Below are positions 33,633 through 42,295 of a stretch of DNA of 64,000 nucleotides, one piece after another; positions within the stretch are counted from its first letter, which is position 1; each line of letters starts with the position of its first letter. This DNA is from Acinetobacter sp. Lineage in GTDB: Bacteria; Pseudomonadota; Gammaproteobacteria; Pseudomonadales; Moraxellaceae. Made by a program: the position numbers and the translations under genes. Below the pieces are notes generated by a model, which had not been told where the DNA came from, did not search any database, and saw nothing but the letters and a program-made list of their open reading frames with translations. The stretch lies in contig JAITLL010000055.1 in assembly GCA_031277915.1 (NCBI GenBank), forward strand, positions 19,564 to 83,563, given 5' to 3'.

Positions 33633-35480
33633 ATGCTCAAACGGAGCATTGCTTTTGCATTATTGGCTGTTGCTGGGCACGCTTATTCTGCTGATATTCA
33701 GGTTACAACTACAACTGATGAAAACGTCGATAATACCGTCTGCTCATTACGTGAGGCTGTAGAACTTATAAATAGACGTAACTCAAGTGATTCTACCGTT
33801 GTTGCTTCTGTAAAAGATGGTTATCACGGCTGTGTGAGTAGTGACTCAAACAATATTATTTTGCAGCGTGATAAAGAATATACATTAAATAGCAAAATAA
33901 CGATCACTGCTCCTCTTACTATTAGTACCGCAAAAAATGATTCTACTATAGTTGATACTGATCAGCCTGGTTCTCATAACGCGACAATAAAAATGGTGGG
34001 CACAGATCAGCTATTTAAAATTGATGATGGTAGTGTAGAAAAAGCATCATTTGCTGTGACATTGAGTGACCTTAACCTACAAGGTGCAGGTTCAAACTCT
34101 AATGTTTTAACAGGTGGCCTAATTTTAAACCATGAAAAACTCACTATTCAGAACTCGCGATTGATCGGTGGTTATGCAAATCAGGGTGGGGCAATTTACA
34201 ACCAGGGGTTCTTATCTAAAACTGGGCAAACTGCTGGCTTTGTAAATATTATAAATAGCTTGATTCAAAACAATAAAGCTACCCAAGGTGGTGTTATTTA
34301 TAGTGAGCAACCTTTATATCTCGTGACACAATCTGTAATACGCGATAATGAAGTTTCCTCGGCAGATGGTGCGCTATTTTATGGTGCAACAAAATTTGAT
34401 GATGAAAGTACTGGCGGCTACTTAAGTATACGTGCCATAGGTTTTAGTAACAGTACATTCTTCCATAACAAGGTAGGTTTTATTGCAAACATTAAAGATG
34501 GGATGTTTGTTAATAATATTACAATGATCAAAAATGCGGCAGGCTTGTTCCTTGATGCTCCACAGGGAAATGCTTCTGTTTCTAACAGTATTTTGGTTGG
34601 TAACACTGCTAACTGTACTGCAAATACAAATGATCAAACCATTGTGCAAAGTAATTTAGTTACCTCTGACTGTAATCGGAATGCTTCTGTAAAACTTCCT
34701 AACATCCTCCTTCCTGCGAGTGAAAAGTTAATTGCTGGTGATAGCGATGAGGGTGTATGTGATGTAACTGCAAAAGATGGCTTGTTATGTCCATTTAATA
34801 CACCAAAAGATAGCTTCTTAGGTTTCTTTAAGCCACGGTTACTCGAGAGCTACAATACTTTAGCGGATTCTTTAATTATTAATAAAGGCCGCCTATATAG
34901 TGATGGTTCTTCAATTGGTTTGGCAAGTTGTGAGAAACTTGACCAGCGCGGAAAAAACCGTAGTGGTTATGATGAGCTGTGTGACTTAGGGGCAATTGAA
35001 TATATTTTAAATAATGAAATTGCGACTGTTGGGCAGGATATTAAATATGGGCAAGTAGCAAAATTTAATATTTTAAACTCTTTAAGTGAAGCAGATTTGG
35101 TCACACCAGCCACATGTAAGCGTTTATTTGGTGATCGTCCAGATGGAACTGAATGGCAACCTGGTTGTTTGAAAATAAAACAAAGTACAGATACGCCAAT
35201 TTCTAAAGGTAGTGTAACGATAGACCAAAATGGAAATGTTGTTTACACACCAAATGGAAACTGGCATGGCGCGGATATATTTAGTATTCAAGTTGTTACG
35301 AGTGTATCTAGATTCAATGATGGTACCGATTTCCAATATGTATCTATTCCAGCAACTGTAGTCCAAGAGCCTTTATCTGGTATTGAAAATAAGTCTGTGA
35401 GCACAGGTGGTGGAAGTGTAGGTGGTGGTTTAATTTTAGGGCTATTAGGATTAATTGCCTTACGCCGTTTCAAGTCATAA
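33633..35480 (+). CDS. CSLREA / GlyGly-CTERM exported beta-helix protein (rhombosortase target, RbtA-like)
   Basis: A 615-aa exported protein with a three-part plan. The signal peptide covers about residues 1-19 ([16 protein letters not shown]). The CSLREA motif (Cys37) marks the N-terminus of the mature protein. Asn/Ser-rich right-handed beta-helix repeats run from about 70 to 300. The C-terminal anchor is GGGSVGGG, then [13 protein letters not shown] and a basic end, which is a GlyGly-CTERM sorting signal processed by rhombosortase in type II secretion hosts. The ATG at 33633 follows an ideal AAGGAG ribosome site; an upstream ATG (33606) adds nine residues. No rhombosortase is encoded in this window. 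Substrate or function is unknown. It is followed by a paralogue after 15 bp. Confidence 0.85.
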   Translation: MLKRSIAFALLAVAGHAYSADIQVTTTTDENVDNTVCSLREAVELINRRNSSDSTVVASVKDGYHGCVSSDSNNIILQRDKEYTLNSKITITAPLTISTAKNDSTIVDTDQPGSHNATIKMVGTDQLFKIDDGSVEKASFAVTLSDLNLQGAGSNSNVLTGGLILNHEKLTIQNSRLIGGYANQGGAIYNQGFLSKTGQTAGFVNIINSLIQNNKATQGGVIYSEQPLYLVTQSVIRDNEVSSADGALFYGATKFDDESTGGYLSIRAIGFSNSTFFHNKVGFIANIKDGMFVNNITMIKNAAGLFLDAPQGNASVSNSILVGNTANCTANTNDQTIVQSNLVTSDCNRNASVKLPNILLPASEKLIAGDSDEGVCDVTAKDGLLCPFNTPKDSFLGFFKPRLLESYNTLADSLIINKGRLYSDGSSIGLASCEKLDQRGKNRSGYDELCDLGAIEYILNNEIATVGQDIKYGQVAKFNILNSLSEADLVTPATCKRLFGDRPDGTEWQPGCLKIKQSTDTPISKGSVTIDQNGNVVYTPNGNWHGADIFSIQVVTSVSRFNDGTDFQYVSIPATVVQEPLSGIENKSVSTGGGSVGGGLILGLLGLIALRRFKS

Positions 35481-35495
35481 TCAGGGATGAGGACT

Positions 35496-37922
35496 ATGAA
35501 AAACTATAAAAAAGCAGTATTAGCACTCACTGTGCTAGCGGCTATGCCTCTTTTTGCAGATACAGCTAATCAAAGAATTGAAGTTACAACTTTTGCAGAT
35601 GAAGATGGCGAGAACCCTAATGCTTGTTCATTAAGAGAAGCGATCAAAGTTGCTGAAACACGAAGATCTGATTATGGATGTACAGTTTATAACACGTCTA
35701 AAAGTCAGGTCATTCAGCTAAAAGCAGGAACTTATACATTAAATAAAGAATTAGTTCCAAATGCGGATATAGCGATCTATGGATTTGGTGAAAAGGATCA
35801 AGATAAAAACTGGTCAGAGAAAAGTGTTTTAACAAATGACTATCCCGCATTACAACCGTTACAGACCATAATTAATGCTGTTGGTAAATCTCGCATATTC
35901 AATACAGCAGTGAATAAACAACCTCTATTTCTTCAAAATGTTATTTTAGAGAATGGTTCAGCACCAGATTTTGGTGGTGCTATTTATGCTGGAGGTAACG
36001 TTACATTACTTAATACCCAAATATTAAATTCACAAGCCCAGAAAGGGGGAGCTATTTTTCTGGGTGGTGACAATGTTAATTTGTCGGTAACTCACTCTTT
36101 GATTAAAGGTAATAGTGCAACAACCGGAAGTGTCGTATCAATGAGTTGTTGGAATGGTACAGCCTATGCAAAACGGGAAGTCGCATTTACCTCTTCTAGT
36201 ATTGTTAACAATGGCTCAGATAGTTCTAATAATACTTTTGATTTTTGTGGTGAACCCAAAGCAACCTTTACAATTAATACCATTGCCCGAAATATTGCAA
36301 ATACAGTAAATGGTAGTATTTTGAAATTTACCGGTGATGCTACTCCAAATGGTACTCCTAATCCTTCAACCATACTTAGCGCTAACAGTAGTTTATCTTT
36401 AAAAAATAATACGATTGTTGAAAATAATGCTTATAGCACCTTCTTATATGACACTATGGGAAGTAAAGAGTTAAGGTTTAATGTAATTGGTTATAATTTA
36501 GGAACTTATGCATGTCATTATTTTATAGGGCCAGCGACTGATTTAAAAAATGCTGGTTTTACACTATCATTTAATGCTCTGAATCTGACGAATGATTCTG
36601 CGAAATGTGACTTACCAACAGAAGCACTTACGCCTATACATCGAACAGTTGATATAGCAGGACAGTCTTTTAGCTCATTGCTAGAACCCTTACATGCTGC
36701 TGGACCAGAGACTGGTTTTTTACCAATTTACTATCCTAAAAATAATATAGGTAGCACGAGCTTGGTTGATGTAGATCCAGAAGGTAAAGATACCTGTACT
36801 TCTATCGACCAAAGAGGTTTATCGCGACTTGCTGATAGTAAACTCTATTATCAGCCAAATAGCCGTAATAGTTGTGATATTGGTTCAATTGAGTTAATGA
36901 AGCTCACTGCTGGTGATCTAAAGGGTTTAGGGAATACGTCTCTTACAGATCTGCTTGCGAAATACCAATCTCAATATGATACTGTTCAGAAGAATATATT
37001 AAATCCAGATTATGCATATTTATTAAATGTACTAAAAATTGATTCTGCGAATTATAAAAATCTTCTTGATCAAACTAAAGCAAATGCAAAATATCGAGCG
37101 ATTTATATTGACTTAAAAGCAAGTGGTTTACCTCTACCTAATGAAGATAGTAATCACATTTTAAAGTTCTTTAATACGACTGACTATAATATTAATCTTG
37201 AAACTGTTGGGACAGGATTGATCGATGACAAAGTTACGAGTACCCAAAAGGATGATGGTCTCTTTTGTGAATGGAATGATGCTTTACAGCAAATTGTAAT
37301 CTATCGTTCAGATGACATCATTACTCAGGCTGGTGATTACAACTACTGTAAATATACAATTAGTAGTAAAGATGGAACTACGCAATCATCTGGGCTGTTA
37401 GAGGCACGATTTGATAACATTCCACCGGTAGCAGGTGATGCAACTGTAACGTTTAAATATTTAGCAAATGAAGTCATTCCTTTAAATTTATTACAGTATG
37501 CGAATGATGATGGGGATGGTCCAACAAGCACACTTAAGACAAAACCAAATAAACCTAAATTTTGGGTAAATGATCAGGGTGTGGAGTTACCAATTTATAT
37601 ACCAAGTAAAACCTCAAAAGATGGTATTTTCAAGGTGGTGAAAGCAGATCGCGAAGGTCCATGTCCTAAAGATGATAGTGGTAATATCTGCTATGGTGGC
37701 AACATTTATATTCAAGCAAGTAATGTATTCAATACATTCAATGATACTTTGACTTATTACGTTTATGATGCTGATGGAACAATTTCAGCTAAGGCTGGAA
37801 CGATTAATTTAGTCAGCACAGCAACTACAACGGATGATTCACGAAGTGGTGGTGGAAGTATTGGGATATTTTCTATTGTTTCACTGCTAGGTTTAATGGC
37901 TTATAGACGTTATCGCAAATAA
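35496..37922 (+). CDS. CSLREA / GlyGly-CTERM exported beta-helix protein, second copy
   Basis: An 808-aa paralogue of the preceding protein. The signal peptide is about residues 1-21 (KNYKKAVLALTVLAAMPLFA). CSLREA appears at 44-49, beta-helix-type repeats (GGAIYAGGNVTLLNTQILNS) from about 150 to 320, and the C-terminal anchor is SGGGSIGIFSIVSLLGLMAYRRYRK-like (Gly-rich motif, helix, basic end). Near-identical domain order but low overall identity points to an old duplication followed by divergence. The ATG at 35496 is three codons inside the longest frame, with GAGGA just upstream. It shares a terminator with the minus-strand sigma-factor operon. Probably surface-exposed; role unknown. Confidence 0.85.
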   Translation: MKNYKKAVLALTVLAAMPLFADTANQRIEVTTFADEDGENPNACSLREAIKVAETRRSDYGCTVYNTSKSQVIQLKAGTYTLNKELVPNADIAIYGFGEKDQDKNWSEKSVLTNDYPALQPLQTIINAVGKSRIFNTAVNKQPLFLQNVILENGSAPDFGGAIYAGGNVTLLNTQILNSQAQKGGAIFLGGDNVNLSVTHSLIKGNSATTGSVVSMSCWNGTAYAKREVAFTSSSIVNNGSDSSNNTFDFCGEPKATFTINTIARNIANTVNGSILKFTGDATPNGTPNPSTILSANSSLSLKNNTIVENNAYSTFLYDTMGSKELRFNVIGYNLGTYACHYFIGPATDLKNAGFTLSFNALNLTNDSAKCDLPTEALTPIHRTVDIAGQSFSSLLEPLHAAGPETGFLPIYYPKNNIGSTSLVDVDPEGKDTCTSIDQRGLSRLADSKLYYQPNSRNSCDIGSIELMKLTAGDLKGLGNTSLTDLLAKYQSQYDTVQKNILNPDYAYLLNVLKIDSANYKNLLDQTKANAKYRAIYIDLKASGLPLPNEDSNHILKFFNTTDYNINLETVGTGLIDDKVTSTQKDDGLFCEWNDALQQIVIYRSDDIITQAGDYNYCKYTISSKDGTTQSSGLLEARFDNIPPVAGDATVTFKYLANEVIPLNLLQYANDDGDGPTSTLKTKPNKPKFWVNDQGVELPIYIPSKTSKDGIFKVVKADREGPCPKDDSGNICYGGNIYIQASNVFNTFNDTLTYYVYDADGTISAKAGTINLVSTATTTDDSRSGGGSIGIFSIVSLLGLMAYRRYRK

Positions 37923-37930
37923 GCAGACAT

Positions 37931-37960
37931 AAAAAAGCCTCCGATAGGGGGCTTTTTTAT
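37931..37960. terminator. Bidirectional terminator between the GlyGly-CTERM pair and the sigma-factor operon
   Basis: A 12-bp stem AAAAAAGCCTCC / GGGGGCTTTTTT (one G-T pair) with a GATA loop and A/T runs on both sides. Confidence 0.88.
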
Positions 37961-38007
37961 TCATTATAAGTCTTTTTAAACACACATATTTTTCATTAAA
38001 AAATGAA

Positions 38008-38397
38008 TTAGTGCTCTAAATATTTATTGATATATTCTTCACGTATAGCAGTTCTTTCATCTGCACTTGCTTTTAGCATGCGTTGACGTAAATCATTACG
38101 TTCTTGTGTACTCATTTTTTGCCAAGCTTCACGCATTTTTTGCTTTTCTGCATCTGGAAGTTGGTTGAACCAATCCATACGTTGTTGCAAGTTAGCACTT
38201 TGGTTGGCAGGTAGCTCTTTTAAGCTTTGATAGCGTTTAATTACAGCTCGTTGCTCTTCTTCAGACATAGCATTCCAAGTATCATCTACTTGGGTATTGG
38301 CATCTTTAGAAAAAATCCAGAAACGTTCAAAACCTGCAAAACTTGTTTGCAAGAAACTTAATGAACAAAGGATAAGTGCTAACTTTTTAGCTACCAT
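38008..38397 (-). CDS. Small periplasmic DUF3106-like protein
   Basis: About 129 aa. The N-terminal signal peptide (MVAKKLALILCSLSFLQTSFA) is followed by a helical, highly charged body in which a short pattern recurs (MSEEEQRAVIKRYQSL, LPDAEKQKMREAWQKM, STQERNDLRQRM, ADERTAIREEY). This is the DUF3106 type, a family of secreted proteins found beside ECF sigma factors. Function is unknown; the repeats suggest a helical bundle. The start at 38397 (ATG) is preferred over a GTG at 38415. It overlaps the membrane-protein gene upstream by 11 bp. Transcribed last in the sigma-factor operon. Confidence 0.75.
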   Translation of the reverse strand: MVAKKLALILCSLSFLQTSFAGFERFWIFSKDANTQVDDTWNAMSEEEQRAVIKRYQSLKELPANQSANLQQRMDWFNQLPDAEKQKMREAWQKMSTQERNDLRQRMLKASADERTAIREEYINKYLEH

Positions 38398-38707
38398 GTT
38401 GAACTTTATCCTCACCCAGCACCATTAGCATTTCTAAATCTTCAACCATTTGTGGTGATAATTTAGGATTTACAATGACTTGGTTTTGTGGCTTCTCAAT
38501 CATCTCTGCTGAGTTGGGTAAAATAACAAATCCTGTAATCGCCGCAGCAAGTGCAAAACCAGTCATTTTCCAGACACTATAATAAGAGGCTGGTTTTTGT
38601 TGGATATGGTCAAGCACATGATTCATTACCACTGTTTTATTTTTATGGTGATGAGCCAAACTATCGAGTTTAGACGTCACCTTTTTAGTGAAATCATCAT
38701 GATTCAT
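38387..38707 (-). CDS. Single-TM protein, probable anti-sigma partner
   Basis: 106 aa with a charged N-terminal cytoplasmic half (about 1-44), one hydrophobic helix (about 45-65, WKMTGFALAAAITGFVILP) and a periplasmic tail rich in Glu/Asp (about 66-106). I do not see the zinc-binding HxxxCxxC of classical ZAS anti-sigma factors. Its location between an ECF-type sigma factor and a secreted protein, with overlaps on both sides, suggests that it holds or regulates the sigma factor at the membrane. The anti-sigma role is inferred from context only. Confidence 0.7.
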   Translation of the reverse strand: MNHDDFTKKVTSKLDSLAHHHKNKTVVMNHVLDHIQQKPASYYSVWKMTGFALAAAITGFVILPNSAEMIEKPQNQVIVNPKLSPQMVEDLEMLMVLGEDKVQHGS

Positions 38708-39332
38708 TAGAACCTCCCATGGGATTTAAATGTGCTAAGTACTCTCTAAGTCCCTGAATTGCTCGATGATAATGGGTTTTTACGCTACCTTCAGTGCAGT
38801 TCATAATTTGTGCCGTAGTATGGGTATCAAAACCTTCCCAAGCACGTAACATGAAAGCTTGTTGTTGGCGAACAGGTAGTTTTGCAATCGCTTCCTGAAT
38901 CTCTTCTATCGTTACTGCTTGATCTAGAAAATCTGCTGGATTGATTGCTTTTTCATCGACAATATCAATGATTTCTTCATCATCATTGTCTAGACTAACT
39001 TTTTTGAAGAATGAAAATGGATTTGCCCGACGAGCTTCTTTGCGGCGCCAATCTTGAAGTTTGTTATTTAGAATCGTATAAAATAACGGATACCATTCTT
39101 CAGTACTTCGATCGGCGTAAGACTTGTGTAAAGAAATAAATGCTTCTTGAACCAAGTCCATGGCAATGCCTTGTTGACCTTGGGTAGCACTTTCCATCAT
39201 CACTAAAGCACGACCAGTCACATCTTGCATGAAAACCTTTAGGCGTTGTTCAGCCGTGCTGGCATGAGCACTAGATGCTTCCGATCGAGACTTTTTCGGT
39301 GCTAAATCCATGGAGATGGAAAATCCTGTCAT
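38697..39332 (-). CDS. RNA polymerase sigma factor, ECF type
   Basis: A 211-aa sigma-70-family factor with region 2 (about residues 40-100, including DLVQEAFISLHK and the WYPLFYTILNNKLQDWRRKE helix) and region 4 (about 143-203, with the HTH TAQIMNCTEGSVKTHYHRA). A short acidic linker (SLDNDDEEIIDIVDE) sits between them. The chosen start is the ATG at 39330-39332, with an AAGGTGG ribosome site; the longer frame begins with TTG at 39356. The next gene overlaps by 11 bp. Its regulon and the inducing signal are unknown; an envelope signal is likely given the membrane and periplasmic partners. Confidence 0.85.
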   Translation of the reverse strand: MTGFSISMDLAPKKSRSEASSAHASTAEQRLKVFMQDVTGRALVMMESATQGQQGIAMDLVQEAFISLHKSYADRSTEEWYPLFYTILNNKLQDWRRKEARRANPFSFFKKVSLDNDDEEIIDIVDEKAINPADFLDQAVTIEEIQEAIAKLPVRQQQAFMLRAWEGFDTHTTAQIMNCTEGSVKTHYHRAIQGLREYLAHLNPMGGSNES

Positions 39333-39470
39333 TGGACGTACCCACCTTATCTTCAATATATCTCTTATATAACGTTGAAAAGAGGTGGGAGGTTGACAAC
39401 AATCGGCTATTTTTTAGTAGTGTAAATGATTTTTTTCACAAATATGAGCGATGTAAAATAAATTAACGTT

Positions 39471-40247
39471 TTATTGGCGTTGGCGAACCATTTCAAAAAA
39501 GCAAACAGATCCAGCAATTGCTACATTTAATGACTCTTGACCACCTGGTTGAGGAATTGTCACTGACTGTGCATGTGCTAAAGCATAATCACTTGCGCCT
39601 TGTCCTTCGTTACCTAAAACCCAGACACATGGCTTTGAAAGATCTTTTGAATAAAGACTGGTTGAACGATGAGAGCTGGTCACAAAAACAGGAATATCAA
39701 ATTTAGGAAGGATATCGGTCAATTGGAAATTTTCAAAACAAGATAGGCTAAAATGAGCACCCATGCCAGCTCTTAAAACTCGTGGAGACCAGAGTGAAGC
39801 AGAACCTAGCGTACAAATAATTTGCTTAATATTTGCTGCTGCCGCTGAACGCAATAGAGTTCCTACGTTACCCGGATCTTGTACATTTTCTAAAATTAAA
39901 GTATCTAAGCTATAGTCAATTGTGGCGGCGGTTTTAGGCAAATCAATAATTGCCAAGCAAGGTAGGGTGTTACCTAAGGTACTTAAGTCTTTGTATAGAA
40001 CTTCACTAATAATAAAAACATGGCCCTGATGGAGTTCGATTATTTTTTTTAAATCGTCATGTTCTAAAGCTTGTTCGGTTGTAAACAAAGAAAAGAGTTT
40101 TTTCTGCTGTTGTAACCATGCTAAACAAAGGTGGGTGCCTTCAAGAACTGTTTGTTGATGCTTTTTTCGGGCGCTATTGAGTTCAATTAAACCACGCAAA
40201 TGTTTAATTTTTGCATTGTCTTTTGATTCTAAAAAAATAACCGCCAT
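39471..40247 (-). CDS. TrmH/SpoU-family RNA 2'-O-methyltransferase
   Basis: A 258-aa SPOUT methyltransferase that methylates ribose in rRNA or tRNA using SAM. The N-terminal substrate-binding region (about 1-95) starts LESKDNAKIKHLRGLIE, as in RlmB/TsnR-type enzymes. The C-terminal knotted domain has motif 1 NVQDPGNVGTLLRSA (about 115-129), motif 2 LGNEGQG (about 210) and motif 3 QPGGQESLNVAIAGSVCFFE near the end. The ATG at 40247 is used; the longer frame starts with TTG. The exact target base is not predicted. Probably monocistronic, between the sigma operon and fbp. Confidence 0.88.
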   Translation of the reverse strand: MAVIFLESKDNAKIKHLRGLIELNSARKKHQQTVLEGTHLCLAWLQQQKKLFSLFTTEQALEHDDLKKIIELHQGHVFIISEVLYKDLSTLGNTLPCLAIIDLPKTAATIDYSLDTLILENVQDPGNVGTLLRSAAAANIKQIICTLGSASLWSPRVLRAGMGAHFSLSCFENFQLTDILPKFDIPVFVTSSHRSTSLYSKDLSKPCVWVLGNEGQGASDYALAHAQSVTIPQPGGQESLNVAIAGSVCFFEMVRQRQ

Positions 40248-40263
40248 AAGGATAATGTCCAAA

Positions 40264-40289
40264 AGGGCATCATCATACTATGATGCCCT
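40264..40289 (-). terminator. Terminator after fbp
   Basis: A 10-bp stem AGGGCATCAT / ATGATGCCCT with a six-base loop. On the minus strand it is followed by a short T run (TTTT), so the U-tract is weak. Confidence 0.6.
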
Positions 40290-40304
40290 ATGTAATTTAA
40301 ATTA

Positions 40305-41276
40305 TTAATGATAGTTCGTTACGCGTTCAACTTCATTCTTAGAACCGATAATTACAGGAACACGTTGATGAAGTTCTGTAGGTTCAATCTCTAGAATGCG
40401 TACACGGCCAGTAGTTGATGCACCGCCAGCTTGTTCAATGAGCATACTCATTGGGTTAGCTTCATACATTAAACGTAAACGACCAGCTTTTTTCGGGTCT
40501 TTTAAGTCATAAGGGTAAAGGAAAATACCGCCACGGCATAAAATACGATGAATATCGCCCACCATGCACGCTACCCAACGCATATTGAAATCTTTTTCAC
40601 GTACAGATGTTTTACCTGCAAGTAACTCTTCAATATATTGTTTTACTGGTTGTTCCCAATGACGTTGGTTAGATGCGTTAATTGCAAACTCTTGAGTGTC
40701 TGTTGATACTTGAACATTCTCTGTAGTAAGTAAGAATGTTTGAGTTTCTGGGTCTAGTGTAAAGAAAGCTACACCGTTTCCAACTGTTAAAGCCATCATA
40801 GTTGATGGGCCGTATAACACATAACCAGCAGCGACCTGTTGAGTTCCTGCTTGCATGAAATCTTGTGATTGCGTCACTGCATTTTTTGCAGGAAGAATCG
40901 AGAAGATTGTTCCTACGCACATGTTGATATCAATATTACTTGAACCATCTAATGGGTCGAATAGAACCAAGTATTCGCCGTTTTCTTGCGCTGGTGTAAA
41001 TTCATCAAGCTCTTCAGATGCGAGGCCGCCCACATGAGGGTGAACTTTTAGAGCGTCGATTAAATAATCATTAGAAATCACATCAAGTTTTTTCTGTGTT
41101 TCACCTTGAACATTTTCGTTGCCTGCGCTACCTAAAATTCCAGCCAATGCACCTTTTTGTAGGGCTTGATCAATGGTTTTACAAGTCGTGGCAATCGTGT
41201 CAATGACTTGGGCCAACTCAGGTGTAAGGTTCCCTTTTTCTTGTTGTAAAAATTGGGACAATGTGAGGTTGGACAT
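40305..41276 (-). CDS. fbp: Fructose-1,6-bisphosphatase, class 1
   Basis: Gluconeogenic enzyme that removes the C1 phosphate of fructose-1,6-bisphosphate. It is 323 aa from the ATG at 41276, which has an AGGAG ribosome site and gives [15 protein letters not shown], the family start. The longer frame to 41330 is rejected. The metal/phosphate motif [12 protein letters not shown] (about residues 110-121) is intact, and the active-site [10 protein letters not shown] and MLIEQAGG segments are present. Such an enzyme fits Acinetobacter, which lacks a complete glycolysis and grows on organic acids (family knowledge). Confidence 0.95.
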   Translation of the reverse strand: MSNLTLSQFLQQEKGNLTPELAQVIDTIATTCKTIDQALQKGALAGILGSAGNENVQGETQKKLDVISNDYLIDALKVHPHVGGLASEELDEFTPAQENGEYLVLFDPLDGSSNIDINMCVGTIFSILPAKNAVTQSQDFMQAGTQQVAAGYVLYGPSTMMALTVGNGVAFFTLDPETQTFLLTTENVQVSTDTQEFAINASNQRHWEQPVKQYIEELLAGKTSVREKDFNMRWVACMVGDIHRILCRGGIFLYPYDLKDPKKAGRLRLMYEANPMSMLIEQAGGASTTGRVRILEIEPTELHQRVPVIIGSKNEVERVTNYH

Positions 41277-41458
41277 AAAACAAAGCTCCTGTGCGCAAGC
41301 ATCAAAATGAGTCAAATAAATACGTGGCATATTCTAGATGAGAATGCCGGAAAATAAAAATTATCTTACTTTATTTGTGTTGCATTTCTGCTTACAAGCC
41401 TCATTTTACATGGTATGTTGTTTGCATAGCAAAGGAATGTATATTTAGGAGAATCGAA

Positions 41459-41647
41459 ATGACAACTAAGAAGTTTGACGCGACCCCCACGGCAGGTGAA
41501 CCAATCAATTTAGAAAAAATTTCGAAAGAGAATATTCAGGAAGCTTGGAAAGATTATGAGGCAAAGCCTGAATATAAAGCTTTTAATAAGCATGATTTGA
41601 TTGAGTCAATGCAACATTCAGAAGAAGATGAAAAAAAATCTTCTTAA
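41459..41647 (+). CDS. 62-aa acidic hypothetical protein
   Basis: A small, charged, soluble protein (MTTKKFDATPTAGEP..., ending EEDEKKSS). The ATG at 41459 has an ideal AGGAG ribosome site seven bases away. A longer frame starting at 41375 is unsupported. Tandem charged and aromatic residues (QEAWKDYEAKPEYKAFNKHD) suggest an alpha-helical, possibly partner-binding protein. No membrane segment or known domain. Function unknown. A strong bidirectional terminator follows, shared with the tol-pal operon. Confidence 0.7.
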   Translation: MTTKKFDATPTAGEPINLEKISKENIQEAWKDYEAKPEYKAFNKHDLIESMQHSEEDEKKSS

Positions 41648-41662
41648 ATGAAGAGTATTTAA

Positions 41663-41692
41663 AATAAACGCCCATATATGGGCGTTTATTTA
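41663..41692. terminator. Bidirectional terminator after the 62-aa gene and pal
   Basis: A 12-bp stem AATAAACGCCCA / TGGGCGTTTATT with a TATA loop, followed by T-rich sequence. It lies between the convergent 62-aa gene and pal. Confidence 0.88.
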
Positions 41693-41704
41693 TTTAGGGA
41701 TGTT

Positions 41705-42268
41705 TTACTTTAATAGAGGAGGAACCGCTTCATAGTTAATTTCAACGCGGCGGTTTTCTTTCCAAGCCGATTCGTCATGACCCGGGTTAACTGGAGATTC
41801 TTTACCGTAGCTTACAGCTTCAAGTTGCTGTGGATTTACACCATTTGTAATGAGATAGCTTTGAACCGCTTTCGCACGACGTTCACCTAAGGCCATGTTG
41901 TATTCACGTGTACCACGCTCATCTGTATGACCAGTTAATGCAACTTTTGAATTTGCATTTGCCATAAGGAACTGAGCATGAGCTTGAAGCGTTTGATAGT
42001 CTTCAGTAGATAAATCACTACTGTCGTAATCGAAGTGAACAACACGTTTAGCTAAAGCAGCTTTATTTGCTTCAGTTACACCTTTTGATGAAGCACCTGC
42101 CAAATTTTGGGCATTTAATGCAGCATCTTCACTTAAACCTGTCGTGTTTACGGTGCTTGGATTTGTAGTACCAGCATTTACAGTTGTTGCTGGTTTACGG
42201 CTCGCACAACCTGTCATGACAAGCGCTACACTAAGTAGGGGAAAAGCCAAATATTTGATTGATTTCAT
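41705..42268 (-). CDS. pal: Peptidoglycan-associated lipoprotein
   Basis: Outer-membrane lipoprotein that links TolB and peptidoglycan, 187 aa. The signal peptide ends in a lipobox VMTGC (Cys21), with a basic N-terminus. A low-complexity Thr/Asn/Ala linker (about 25-60) leads to the OmpA-like domain with [11 protein letters not shown], the peptidoglycan-binding [20 protein letters not shown] and a C-terminal [10 protein letters not shown]. The ATG at 42268 follows GGAG at the right spacing; the longer frame adds five residues from a TTG. Last gene of the tol-pal operon. No CpoB/YbgF gene follows. Confidence 0.95.
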   Translation of the reverse strand: MKSIKYLAFPLLSVALVMTGCASRKPATTVNAGTTNPSTVNTTGLSEDAALNAQNLAGASSKGVTEANKAALAKRVVHFDYDSSDLSTEDYQTLQAHAQFLMANANSKVALTGHTDERGTREYNMALGERRAKAVQSYLITNGVNPQQLEAVSYGKESPVNPGHDESAWKENRRVEINYEAVPPLLK

Positions 42269-42295
42269 CATCATCTCCATCAATGGAAGAAAAAG

